Shown piece by piece: positions 18,591-28,898 of a stretch of DNA of 64,000 bases. The notes below the pieces were generated by a model. That model was not told where the DNA came from. It saw only the letters and a list, made by a program, of their open reading frames with translations, and made no database searches. Source of the stretch: Mesostigma viride (lineage: Eukaryota > Streptophyta > Mesostigmatophyceae > Mesostigmatales > Mesostigmataceae); contig RPFO01000406.1 of assembly GCA_009746045.1 (NCBI GenBank), forward strand, positions 2,158,287 through 2,222,286, in the 5' to 3' direction. Made by a program: the position numbers and the translations under genes. Positions within the stretch are counted from its first letter, which is position 1. Every line of letters starts with the position of its first letter.

Positions 18591-19320
18591 AAGCTGAGAG
18601 CTGGGTGCTTAAGTCTCTGGATATCAGGCTGGGAGCTTGATTGTACATAATCCTGAGCACACCTTGAGGGGTGAGACATGTCTCTGGTGTGGGAATGTCT
18701 GACATTGTCTCTGATGGAGAGATGTCTATCTGGGGTTTTCATCTCAGTCTGAGGTTTCCCCAGATCTGTGGTTTGTGGGCGGGGTTCGATTCCCTGGTGC
18801 CGTCTTAAGGCGGAGTTTCACGGACTGGCTGACCCATCCACCATGCTGGTGAGGTGGCGACAGGTCCCCTGATTTTCCACGGTTGGAACGAGTATAGGAG
18901 CTTGTGTTTTGCATGTGCTTCGCGTAGATGTTGTGTCTGGTTCGATAAGGGGCAGCAGACCGGCGCCGACTCCCGTCTGGGGGTCAGCAATGTTTTCTGA
19001 TGAGCTGTTGTGGGTGATCTGTGGGGTTTCGCCTAAGGTCCTGAAGGTTGTACATACTTCTCAAGTTCTTAACTGAACACCTATGGGCTGCCACAGTTGG
19101 CCAACCTCTTGTACATGGGTAACACAACGAGCCTCCCGTGAAGGGATAGGGACTCATTGTAATTTGTTTGTGCTCCTGAGCCAGTATGGGTGCTATGTAC
19201 ATATAATAAGGAATCCAAGCTGACTGTCATGCCCAGCGGGTTGTGACTTGTAGTCTGGGGAGGATATCCAGTACCCATTGTGTGTGTTTGTATGTAGACT
19301 TGTGTGAGCTGCTACAGCTC
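18591..19320 (+). other. Cop2 3' untranslated region, no gene
   Basis: About 730 bp without a supported ORF. It contains a B-box-like site at 18783-18793 and ends in the polypurine tract. Confidence 0.7.
18783..18793 (+). promoter_or_regulatory. tRNA B-box-like sequence
   Basis: GGTTCGATTCC matches the Pol III B-box/T-arm consensus GGTTCGANTCC. The same 11-mer with a fuller T-stem occurs in the Cop4 3' region (54327-54337). No complete tRNA fold is seen around it. Confidence 0.35.
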
Positions 19321-19338
19321 AAGAAAAGAAAGGATTGG
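19321..19338 (+). promoter_or_regulatory. Cop2 polypurine tract
   Basis: AAGAAAAGAAAGGATTGG directly abuts the 3' LTR. Cop4 has AAGAAAGGGTTGG in the same place. It is the expected primer for plus-strand DNA synthesis. Confidence 0.75.
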
Positions 19339-20036
19339 AGTTAACGCCAAGCGCATTGGCGTGATCCTGATTCGGCATATCTCTGCGATTCCAGCGGCAC
19401 CGGAACGAGTTCATTCCGACAAGTATCAAGAAAGTTATGGCGTTCCGACTTCCCGGTCGCGCGCGAGCGCGAGCCGGCTGTTCTTCTAAGTCGGACGTGA
19501 ATATTTGCCGACGACATATGGGGTCGACAGTAATTCCTGGGCTGACAGGAATTAGGTGCTGTACCTACGACGGTATTGGATTAATACGTCGTACGCAGGA
19601 AATAGGAACCTTAACCTGTGGTCTGTTGGTACCGCAGGCTTAGTCCTGGACTTCTAGGTGCAGATGCAATAATCACTGTGGTGACTGTACTCTGTGGTCA
19701 CTGTGCCTGTATGGCAGACCTACTGTATAGGAGCTGGGCGCTGTACAGGTAGTGAATACTGTACCGGGAGTGTTATTACTGAGCAGGCCTCCTAGGCTGC
19801 TCAGGACTAGCAAGCACAGTGCACAAGTATATAAACAATAGGCCAGTGCCAAATGGGCATCTCTTGCGAGCCCGCCTCACGTGTTGTGCCTTGACTTGGC
19901 AAGCTCGTGTGCAAGCCTCAAGTGTTGAGCGCTGTAAACATTATCCGATTTAACAAAGCTCCGTTTCCAACCATATTCACACATTGCTGCATTGCAACCA
20001 TATCCTTCACATTGCGTGTGCGAAGAACGCTTAACT
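19339..20036 (+). repeat. Cop2 3' LTR (698 bp)
   Basis: Near-identical to 12007-12702. It ends GAACGCTTAACT, followed by the TSD ATTGG at 20037-20041. Confidence 0.92.
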
Positions 20037-20041
20037 ATTGG

Positions 20042-20154
20042 TGCTTTGTATCTGGGATGGTCTATCGATTGTGTTGGTGTGTGTTGGGTGCATTAGGTTT
20101 TTCCTACCCCTTCGTTTCCTCCCTGTGCGTAGGGAGAGGGCTCCCTACCTTTGT
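20042..20154 (+). other. Gyp1 3' untranslated region, second part
   Basis: It continues the Gyp1 sequence interrupted at 12006. No ORF is supported. Confidence 0.65.
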
Positions 20155-20165
20155 GGGGGGGGAGG
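20155..20165 (+). promoter_or_regulatory. Gyp1 polypurine tract
   Basis: GGGGGGGGAGG immediately precedes the LTR start TGTTACG, the expected place for plus-strand priming. Confidence 0.7.
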
Positions 20166-20737
20166 TGTTACGTCGCGTAACAATTCGTGTAGTTACGGAC
20201 GTAAATTAGGTCTTTTGCCTCGGTTGTCCCTAGGTTTACGTTTAGGCTCCTACCGGGACATTATTGTCTTCGTAACAGTACTGTGGTACATTGGGTGCCG
20301 TTGGGCGCCGCGCCGCGTACTTTACTAGTGGTCCTGATCCTGTGGTAGAATGTAGTGGACCAGCGTGCATCAGTAGATGTAGTGGACCAGCGTGCATCTG
20401 TAGGCGAGGGCCATGTCGGCCCGAGCGTGTTGGACCGTTGGTGACCATTTATGCGCGTTCTACCCCTTGTGTGTGCACTCGGCGTGTGTTAAGTGAATTG
20501 ACACATTTAGGCTTGGGTCACGGCAGTGTAGTTGTGTTTCCTTCCTCTATTCCTGGAGTAAACGGGTTTTGGTAAATGGTTGTATGGCGTATTATAGCAA
20601 CACTTACGTTAATGCATTGAGATCAGCTCCGTCACGTTCGTCTTTCGCCAGAGGGTTAAGTAGAGGAGGCCTGACCAGTTTAGGTAGTATCAGGCCCATT
20701 AGAGGTAGAGGTGGAGGTAGATATCCGCGGCGTAACA
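20166..20737 (+). repeat. Gyp1 3' LTR (572 bp), TGTTACG...CGTAACA
   Basis: Canonical TG...CA ends. The first 17 bases are a near-palindrome, TGTTACG-TCG-CGTAACA, so the terminal inverted motif is present twice at the 5' edge. The Gyp2 5' LTR at 28899-29471 is a copy on the opposite strand, roughly 94-95% identical by eye. An internal 24-bp unit (GTAGTGGACCAGCGTGCATC plus a few bases) is repeated twice near 20350-20400. Confidence 0.9.
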
Positions 20738-21526
20738 CTCAGATAGGGAAACAGAGGAGAAGGAAGGATCCTTTAGATCAGAGGACACCTGAGGAAGGTG
20801 AGAATTTCCCATAACAGGTCTAAGCACTTCATTCATTAACATTTGAAAAGAGGCAGGCGAGTTACAGAGTCCCATAGCCGCTACTCTAAACTGGTAATGA
20901 CCAAAAGGGGTAGCAAAGGCGGTTTTATGGCAATCCTCAGGAGCTATCCGCAACTGCCAAAAACCATCCGCACAATCCAGTACTGTGAAACAAGTGGAAC
21001 CTTTAACCTTATTAAATATGTCATCAATACGAGGTAGAGGATATTTAGACTTCACAGTAATATCATTCAACTTCCTATAATCAGTAACTAGGCGAAACTT
21101 GCCATTTGGCTTAGGAACTAATAGGACACCAGCTGAGTAGGGGGAGTTACTAGGCTCTATCAATCCTGCTTCTAATAGCGACACTAAAATCTGTTTTAGT
21201 TCCTTTAATTCAGTAGGGCCCATTCTATACATCGGAGAGTGCGTAGGAACTGCACCGTCCTTAATAACTACACGGTGTAAAACAGAACGAGGAGGAGGAT
21301 AGGAAGGAGTCTTTTCTTCAAAAACTTTTGAGGAATCTATCACAGCCATGTATCTTACTATTTCATTTTCAGTAAATCCCACTCCTATTGTATCCACTGT
21401 GTTTATATCTATATCCACACTATTATTAGGGATAGGTATCTCCTGTACTTCTAACTGAAGGAACATACATAATAAATATCCATATTCCTTTAGTTCAGAA
21501 CGCAACTCATCATTGGACATTAATAC
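20738..21526 (-). pseudogene. pol: Gyp2 pol fragment: reverse transcriptase, cut before YLDD
   Basis: It begins at MSNDELRSELKEYGY and carries the RT fingers/palm (LVTDYRKLND, QLRIAPEDCHKTAF, FQMLMN). It ends at SLSE inside the insertion that precedes YLDD, because Gyp1 is inserted there. Upstream it connects with the protease part at 23305 once the hAT-like element is removed. Confidence 0.88.
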
Positions 21527-21823
21527 TTCAGGTACCAGGTTGGAAAATACGTGTGCGGGGTATAATACGTGGACTTAAAATACGCGTATTATACGTGGGG
21601 GGTATAAAATACGCCGTGGTAAAATGCGCGACAGTTTTTGTGGTCCAATTGTCAGTCACCCAATTAGCACGCTCCTTGATGATGGTCATTCAGTTATTAC
21701 AACTGAAATTTGGTGTATATGCTTATTTATTAGCATCTTCCATTTATGCCCTGCAATCCTATCTGATTATGATTTGTTAAATGCAGGGGGGAGCATGCTG
21801 CAACGGGAATAGTAAGGATTCAA

Positions 21824-22455
21824 TTAATTAATTGATTGTAAGGAAAGCCATCCACTATATAATGCATGAGAGGACATAAGACACAACTTCCGAGAAGGAG
21901 GGGTGACGTGCCCTCCTTTGTACTGGATCATGCCGGCCACCATCTGCTTGAAAGAGGCGCTCTCAGCCGCATTGAAGCAATGCCGTTCTCGATAAAAAAT
22001 TCGGCAGCCAGCAGCTGGACACCTTTCTCGTCGACGGGAACCAGCCATTTGGTGATGCTCAGCTGGCCTTTGCTGGGAACCGACGACAAGTCAGCCGGCG
22101 CAGCTGCCCCTCCCATCTCCGCCATTGCCCTGTTCAAATTGTGCTGCTTCTTGGCGTCTGACTGCTGCGACTTGTTGTTATACATCCTGAGAAACCTGCT
22201 CCGGATATTCGGTGGAATTTTGTCGCAGGGTAACATCCCTTCCCCTGCGATTCCGGCAAAGTGTGCACGGACTCGGAATACGCTGATTGCCCCCGCCCCG
22301 TATGAGAACTTCTTGTTGCAAAATGAGCAGAACTTATTCGACACAAACTGCGTTTTGTTACTAACAGCATCTGTGACTGCTTCTTTCTTCTCGAGAACGA
22401 AATCCCATTCAGGCCCTTTCTTCTTCATGGCTGCAAATCGAAAATGGCTGCACAC
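21824..22455 (-). pseudogene. hAT transposase N-terminal fragment with BED-type zinc finger
   Basis: The minus-strand ORF 22455-21928 has a BED-like finger (CSFCNKKFSYG ... RVRAHFAGI ... LPC). Then come PADLSSVPSKGQL and FFIENGIA, resembling the hAT stretch before the catalytic core. Near residue 155 the frame slips into the ORF 22048-21824, which continues FNAAESASFKQMV and TPPSRK, another hAT-typical stretch. The DDE core and dimerisation region are absent. It is therefore a frameshifted, truncated transposase. Confidence 0.65.
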
Positions 22456-22740
22456 TGTCGCACAGTCGCACTGGCCTCGTCGTCGCTATACCGTAGTGGC
22501 TCAAAACCCTTTGCGAATTAATATTTTTTCGAGGGTTTTTCTGCATGGTTTTGACACTTTGCGGGGAAAGTTCAGCACGTGTTAGGTAAACTTCGAGCCC
22601 GGGAGCTTGTTTATATTAGGGCACCTAGTTCAGTGTCTGACTTGGATTCTAACCTACCAAGTACATTAATTACCCACCAAGCGCAGTTCCTATCTGACAA
22701 TTAAATGAGTACCAGTATGACATAAGGCCCTAATCTTAAT

Positions 22741-22795
22741 TAATAGGGCCCCTAATCAGTGCTAATAGGGCCCCTAATCAGTGCTAATAGGGCCC
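22741..22795 (+). repeat. 22-bp tandem repeat, 2.5 copies
   Basis: Units begin TAATAGGGCCCCTAATCAGT at 22741, 22763 and 22785 (partial), inside the hAT-like element. Confidence 0.8.
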
Positions 22796-23304
22796 ATCTA
22801 GCTGCGCCGCGGCCTGCAGCCAGAAACAGGTGTAGCGGCGCTGCCCGGTTTTCATACTTTACGGGGTAAATTGGAGCATTATTTTAGCACTTTTCGGGGG
22901 GTCATTCGAAAATATTAATTCGCAAAGGGTTTTGAGCCACTACGGTATTGCATTACACCGTCAGTAGCACAGCTGGCATTTGCTGGCACACTGTTATTTA
23001 TGCGTTATGTACCTAGTCCTAGCTGTCTCCTACCGGCCAAACATTTTGCAAGGCTTGCGCTGTATGAAAAGAACTGTACGCATCTACTTCTAGTAGTAAA
23101 AATCTCAAATGTGCAGTGAGCGCGCCGCGCCCAGAACCTGGGCACCGCGCCAGTGCCCGCTGCCCGCTGGTACCCCCGAAAAATTCTAAGTCCAAACCGC
23201 GTGGTCAGACGTAAAATACGCGTAAAATACGTCGAGGCCCATAATATGCTTTATCCCGCATTTTATCGCAAAAGTGCGGCGTACAGACCAACCCGGTTCA
23301 GGTA

Positions 23305-23785
23305 TAGGTCTTACAGGAGGATCAACAGGTGTAGGAGGAGTAATATCTACCAAGGATAAATTTTCCAATCTATAATGACGTTCCGGTACCCAGTAAGAGC
23401 TATCTGGAAACCAGATGACCATGGTATCATAATTAATAGTAATCTTATTATCCTGGTGCCAATCTAATCCTAGTAATACATCAGCGGTAGTGATAGGGCC
23501 TATAGTGGCCGTCAGGTTGACAGTACGTCCTTGTATAACCATGGGAAGGGACACCGTACCCGGGGAATGACTGGTGCGACCATCAGCATAATGAACAGTG
23601 ACGGGTTTGGTGTGAGGGGTAGGGACTAGTCCTAAACGCCTAACTAGGGCCTCGCTCACAAAGGAGTTAGCCGCACCGCTATCTACCAACACAGAGACAT
23701 TCAAGAGTTCATCAGCGTGCAAGAAGGGGTCTACAACAGTGTGAGGGACGGTTAAACCACCATTCAAGAACATAAGAGGACGCAC
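23305..23785 (-). pseudogene. pol: Gyp2 pol fragment: retropepsin
   Basis: VDSGAANSFV gives the catalytic DSG and VLLGLDW the second retropepsin motif. It ends at DPPVRPIPE, where the hAT-like element begins. The residue after DSGAA is Asn where Gyp1 has Ser. The frame is open upstream toward gag. Confidence 0.88.
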
Positions 23786-23898
23786 ACGTAGTGGTAGGGA
23801 AGATTCAGCTCCTACAGAGGTTATAAAAACAGGCAGGCAAAAATTTTTATCTGGGGTACTATCTAAGGACCTGTCCAGGTTACCCCCGGCTGACAGGC

Positions 23899-24307
23899 CT
23901 ACTGTTCCCCCTCCCCCCCCAAATCCATAGGAACTAACCCCGACGAAGACCCTGGCGAAAAAGCCACTGCTGGAGGGTCACGAGGGAGCGAAGAGGGTGC
24001 GGGAGCCTGATTATCATAGGGGAACCCTGGGGGCCCTGCCTGCACAGCATTCAGCCTACTAGGGGTAGCTGAGGGAATGCGTCCTGATGTAGGACGAATA
24101 GGAGCACGCTGAGGGGTACGAGGAGGGCGTGCGTCGGGATGAGGGGGAGCACCCGAAAGGAACTTGGGGCACTCACGTTTAAGATGACCTACTTCCTTAC
24201 AATGATAGCATGTGATATGAGAGACATCAAGAGCTGATAGATCAGTAACACAGATATCTAATTCTTCTACATAGGAGTTCTCCTCCTCAGGGGTAAGGAT
24301 AATATTA
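23899..24307 (-). pseudogene. gag: Gyp2 gag, 3' part with zinc knuckle
   Basis: It resumes at NNIILTPEEENSYVEELD after TTAA-2 and holds the CCHC knuckle CYHCKEVGHLKREC. It ends VPMDLGGEGEQ at a stop reached because the poly-G run has 8 G. Pol is then in the -1 frame, as in Gyp3. Confidence 0.88.
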
Positions 24308-24311
24308 TTAA

Positions 24312-26573
24312 GGGGTCCGGACGGACCGGAATTATTTCGCGCCAAAAAATTCGCGCCGGTACCCGTCACGTGAAATTGTGGTGCACGATGCGCGTAACCC
24401 TTGCGCCAAGTTGGCCATGGCGACGTGCGTTAGGTAATAAATGCAGTAATATGGCAATAAGACCGCAGAAAATTATGCAGATGCGTCAAATTAAAGTTTC
24501 ATCATGATCTTGCGTAGCCGAAGATGCATTATTGACGAGATCGATGCCATTTTTCATCCGCGTTTGCGAGGGGGTCTGGCCCGGAAATCTTGCCGCAACG
24601 AATAAGCAGCAATACATGCCTACAGCGATAATTACAAAGGTTCTTAGTCCCTAGCGATGCAGAAAGCAACGTTCATTAACGGGGAGATTGAAAATGTTAA
24701 AGAACCTTTTATTTTATTACTTTTCCTCGTCATTTTCGGAAAGAAAACGCCAGGTCCTGCTTTATGCGCTGTCAACCCGTCCATGGGTGGCTGGCATTTC
24801 TTGCGCGCCTTGTCAGGAAAGATAGCATGCCATTGTACGTCTATTATCCAGTGGTTACCCCCGAAGTCTATTGCGTTTAGAAATCCCTTTATTCTAAGCT
24901 TTCAGCACGGTTTCCTGGAAGGGTGCGTTGTTTTGTTCGCCGCTTGCTGCATGCACGTCTCTAGTTTTCCGGCAGCTTTCAACCGATTCGCTTACGTTAT
25001 GCGTGGCAAGCTCTGAAATCCTGTCTAGGATTGATTTGGGTAATATCAAGGTAAGCTGCTACGTTAATGTAATGATATATGGAAGGATTTGGATGGCAGA
25101 GTGCTTATATTGCATATTCAACACGTACCCCGGCATGCCTCGAGGGCGGCATGCAACAAGCTGGCGAGCATATGAACCGTGCGTCTCAACGTGCTGGGAA
25201 ACAAGGTGGCTATACTTCTCTTGCTGGCCATGCTTTGTATATGTGTAAGCTATGCTTACGTGTGTGTTCTCTTTAGATTTGTGGATCACAGCCACTATGC
25301 ATCACAATCAATGTGCTCTCAAGGATGCTAGCCATGCTTATGAGGATGGCTGCAAGCCATTTCTCTTATGGCTTTGCTGTATTTCGTGTTTGCGCTTACA
25401 GTTCTGTTTTGTTGGTTGGTTTTTGAACGGGGTGATGTGAACCTGCAGGGTTAGAACATTGTGTTATTATTGCTGGTTGATTGAGGCATCATCCTCTACT
25501 CTAAGTCAGCATAGCACGTGTATATGAGCATGCTGTTTATGCACCTTATTGTTGAGCATGGTTTACAACCATGGTGAGGTGTGGGGTGTGGCTAGCATGT
25601 ACGAGTCACCCATCTAATCCCACATGTTTCTGTTGCTATTGAACGTTGCTTGGGCCTCTAAACATTTCTGTTATTACCAATGAAGATTGCCAACTATGCT
25701 ACCATAGTGTGGTGCTGCATGCTATGAATGACCTCTCTAGTACTCAAGGCTCATGCTCAGCTTGATCCTGCATTTGGTGGCTGTTTGTATAACTCAATTG
25801 GCAGCCGTCTATGTTAGGATTCTGATGATTTGTGGTGGGCAGGTGATGAAAAGGGTTATGTTTGAGCTCATGCCAGTCTATACTAGGGTTGAGGGGTGGC
25901 AGTTGAGGACACTAGTTTATGCCATCAGTCTAGCTCAGAATGACCTGAATTTTGATTCCAAGATAGTTTGCATGATAAATAACTTGCTGGCACCTTGTTT
26001 GCCCCACTTGGTGGTGGGCAAGGTTGTGATTGGTGCAGCCATTTGGCATAAAACCGTATTTTCGTGCATTTTTTTTTTTCATACAAAAGTGATGCCTGTT
26101 CACATACGTGGTCAGAATGAGCTGAAAATTGGTCCCATTGATATTCCCACCCTGTGGAAGTTATCTATATCTCCCTGGGCCCAACCCACGCGCATTTGAT
26201 TTGATTTTTTTTTTTTAGTCACAAAAAAGACGTATTTTTCGGTAAACTGCCAAAGTATGCCCAGACGTGCGATTTTGGTGCTGCAAATTAGCTCCATTCC
26301 TTGGTCTGGGTGGGGATTTGACTGGAATATGGTGTTTGGTACACAAGTGTGGGGGGGTTGTCCTAGGCAATCCGTGCTTTTAGGGGGTGTGCGCGCCAAA
26401 AAAAGCTCCCTGCACATGTATTGTGATGGGCCTTGAACTCAAAAAGTAGCCAGATGTGCACATGCCCAAGGGTCATATTTATGGTCCCCCATCATAATTT
26501 GCATTGCCAGCATGGGTATTGAGTGCAAAACATGTGTATTCAATTTGGGGGGGGGCAGGTCCGTCCGGACCCC
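24312..26573. mobile_element. TTAA-2: piggyBac-like non-autonomous element (2.26 kb)
   Basis: TTAA lies on both sides (24308-24311 and 26574-26577) with perfect 16-bp TIRs, GGGGTCCGGACGGACC. The empty site, TATTAATACGGG, is intact in Gyp1 near 2192-2200, which proves the insertion. I find no convincing ORF inside; the longest frames look random. The left end shares AAAAAATTCGCG and GGCCATGGCGAC with the right end of TTAA-1. Confidence 0.85.
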
Positions 26574-26577
26574 TTAA

Positions 26578-27910
26578 TACGGGAACGGGTAGGAAGAGAA
26601 GGGGTGGTGAAGAAATCTGCTACACGCAAGAGATGCTGGCGCACATGCTTGAGGGGCAGATCAGTAAAACGGTAGGCAGAGAACTGGCGCTTGACTTCAC
26701 GTAATAAGGGTCTACTGAGGCCTTGGAGGAAGCGAGCACGTACTTCTGCACCCGACAAATCTCTAATTCGTACCATCTGAGCATCAAACTCTTTCATATA
26801 CTCCTTAAATGATTTAGTACCCTGCTGCAAGGTACCAAAGGCTAATCTATCCTGCCAATCTGAATCAGGAGGGACTAAATGGTTCTCTAAACGCTTAAAC
26901 AATTCTGCTACAGAGTTAGGGTAGGCATGAGAGGCCAAGGACTCACACTGAATGAGGTTAGCAAGCTCAGGAGTAATACAGGTTGTAAGATAGTGAGGAA
27001 CTAATACAGCATCAGAAAGACGCCATCTATTATGATTCTGCCACGACTCCGTGTTCTGGGTAAGCAACATAATAAAGGTGAAAAACTGTTGAGGGGTAGA
27101 CTTGACATCCAGCTTGGGAAGGTTAGCAAAGAGGGGAAGAGCAGGGGGCTTAGGGGGATTAGAAGAGTCAGTTTTTCCCATAGGGCCACTATCTTCCACT
27201 GCTACATAAGCGGGATAGAAGGAAGGAAGAGGAAAAGTCTTGGGTAGGGGTCTAGAAGGGGCCACCGTTTCAGGCTGGTGCCCATAAGAGAAGGGGACAG
27301 CATATTGCTCACGAAGAGAGGAATAGGCAAAATGATCATAATTTCTATCATCTAGGGGCATGGTGCTGAAATCACTGTTAACTTCTAAATCAGCCACACG
27401 GGTAGGGACCTGGGCTGCCTCATAGGCCGTCTCAGGGTAGGACCAGGAAGCAGGTGGGTAAAAGGGAACTGCACTAGGGCGTCCAGAAGGACCGACAGGG
27501 GCAGAGGCACGACCCGTGTTAAGAGCAGGCATGGAAGGCACAGGGTGGGAAGGAGGCCTAGAAACATTGTTAGTTAGTGAGGACCTGCTGGAGGGTTGAG
27601 CCAAGGTTGCAGGAGGGGCAGGGGCCTGGTTCAGGGTAAGGGAAGGGTCATCACTAAATCTGACCTGCATACGTTGACGTTGTTCATAGGTAGGAGGGGT
27701 AAGTGAGGGACGACGGCGACCACCAGCAATAGGAGAAGGAGGTGAGGTACGAAGATTACCTTGAGGAGTGAGATGGTGCACCGTTTCAAGTGAGTCCCGT
27801 AGGTTACCACGATTGTTATTATGGTTGTTAATATTATTATTATTATTATTATTACTCATAGTAGGAGTATTGGTAGGTATAGGCGACATGTTACCACCCA
27901 CTGGATCCAT
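26578..27910 (-). pseudogene. gag: Gyp2 gag, 5' part with capsid
   Basis: It starts at ATG 27910 (MDPVGGN) and matches Gyp1 gag closely through RSRI, where TTAA-2 interrupts it. The Asn run near residues 20-33 is shaped slightly differently (NNNNNNNINNHNNN). The capsid motifs LPLFANLPKLD and FKEYMKEFDAQ are intact. Joined across TTAA-2 the gag frame continues at 24307. Confidence 0.9.
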
Positions 27911-28001
27911 TTTTATTTAAGTAAATGAATAGGAATCTAAAAGAAGACAACAAAGGAAAAAGGAAAAACCTTGAAGGCCTGAAGCAAGAACAAAATTAAA
28001 A

Positions 28002-28394
28002 TCAATCCTTTTTAACAACAGTAATGGATAGTGAACCAAACTCCAACGTGAGAGGAGTATCTGAAACAGATGCAGATGCAGCCCGTTTAAGGGGAGAAGA
28101 AGGAGGGGTAGCAAAGACTAGAGCTTCTACTGGAGGACGACCATGAGGAATAGGGCGTACGTGCAGGCCTAAATCTGATTGGCTATGATCTATAAGGAAC
28201 TGCTGAGCTTCTTCGAAGGTCATAAATTTCTTATACCTAATTACGTTGTATACACGGTTCTGGACAATCTTCCTAGCGTCGGACCAAGAAAGGAAAATGG
28301 AGGACCATTGAGGCGTAATCACTACGTAATATTTAGCTAGACTATTATCACTAGAAGAATGGGAAGGAGCAGTAAAAGATCGCCGCTGGCTCAT
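28002..28394 (-). CDS. Gyp2 leader ORF (130 codons), function unknown
   Basis: The ORF starts at ATG 28394 (MSQRRSFTAPSH) between the LTR and gag. The N-terminal half has a folded look (KYYVVITPQWSSIFLSWSDA, FMTFEEAQQFLID) and the C-terminal half is low complexity, ending ITVVKKD. The C-terminal half is conserved in Gyp1 (585-737) with the same stop. I recognise no domain. Confidence 0.6.
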   Translation of the reverse strand: MSQRRSFTAPSHSSSDNSLAKYYVVITPQWSSIFLSWSDARKIVQNRVYNVIRYKKFMTFEEAQQFLIDHSQSDLGLHVRPIPHGRPPVEALVFATPPSSPLKRAASASVSDTPLTLEFGSLSITVVKKD

Positions 28395-28898
28395 GGTAAC
28401 GCACCTTGTTCTTGAGTAGTCACGATAGGAGTGGAAGGGGTAGGAGTCGACTTAGCTGGGTTATCTGGATCACCGAAATGACGAGGGCGACAACGGTCCA
28501 GTGCTCGTAGTCCTAAAGTCAGCGACCCAGTGAATTTCTGCGAGTGCGGAAGTCTAATGAGCAGCAACACGAAGGAGAAGGTGTAGGTACTGCGACGCTA
28601 ATCGTCTCCGAACAGTAATACTCCCCTATCTATGACAGGAAACAGCCGTAAGCAGGAAAACAAGGCGAAGGACAGGCTAACTACGAAAGGGTTTATCCGC
28701 TGCGAGCAGGTCTAGCATCTAGGTAGAGCGTGTCCCGAAACGGGCAGCACGACGCTCCTAGCTTGAAGGCGACCCGCCCATTACCTATCAAGGACGTGTC
28801 GGCTTCGTATTCCTGGACGCGGAAGGGGTCTTGAAAAGGCGTATGTGGCAAGGGATCGTCGTCTTGTTCTCTACCTACTGAAGTTCCTCCGGAACCAT
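28395..28898 (-). other. Gyp2 leader between LTR and first ORF
   Basis: Non-coding leader of about 500 bp. Directly after the LTR the minus strand reads A-TGGTTCCGGAGGAAC, a TGG-starting stretch one base from the LTR. It is a candidate primer-binding site, though I cannot name the matching tRNA. Confidence 0.5.

Larger units (their letters stand above)
12007..20036 (+). mobile_element. Cop2: complete copia-type LTR retrotransposon with INT-PR-RT-RH order (8.0 kb)
   Basis: LTRs at 12007-12702 and 19339-20036 differ at only about three places by eye, so the insertion is recent. The 5-bp TSD is ATTGG (12002-12006 and 20037-20041). LTR ends are AGTTAA...TTAACT, not TG...CA. Inside are an extra 5' ORF, gag with a zinc knuckle, an in-frame stop and a long pol. 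The pol ORF is uninterrupted, so this is the best candidate in the window for a recently active copia element. Confidence 0.92.
585..20737 (+). mobile_element. Gyp1: Ty3/gypsy chromovirus-like retrotransposon carrying three insertions
   Basis: In order it holds a small leader ORF (5' half lost to the Cop1 insertion), gag, pol (PR-RT-RH-INT-chromodomain), an extra ORF of 766 codons and a 3' LTR at 20166-20737. TTAA-1 (4636-7274) interrupts RNase H and Cop2 (12007-20036) interrupts the 3' untranslated region. The 3' LTR is followed directly by Gyp2 pol sequence starting CTCAG, so Gyp1 landed in Gyp2 in the opposite orientation. Its 5' LTR is outside the window. Gag and pol are nearly identical to those of Gyp2. 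Confidence 0.85.
21535..23296 (-). mobile_element. hAT-like DNA element (1.76 kb) with an 8-bp TSD
   Basis: The 8-bp TSD TTCAGGTA is at 21527-21534 and 23297-23304. Imperfect TIRs start CCAGGTTGGAAAATACG on the left and CCGGGTTGGTCTGTACG on the right (reverse complement). It interrupts Gyp2 between PR and RT; comparison with Gyp1 confirms the empty site. An 8-bp TSD together with a BED-type transposase fragment points to the hAT superfamily. Its coding capacity is truncated, so it would need help to move. Confidence 0.75.

Noticed and set aside
18783..18793. tRNA gene
   Set aside because: Only a B-box/T-arm is present here and at 54327. No A-box, anticodon arm or acceptor pairing was found at a suitable distance.
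25753..26199. 148-codon ORF inside TTAA-2
   Set aside because: No domain, no homologue in TTAA-1, unremarkable composition; treated as chance.
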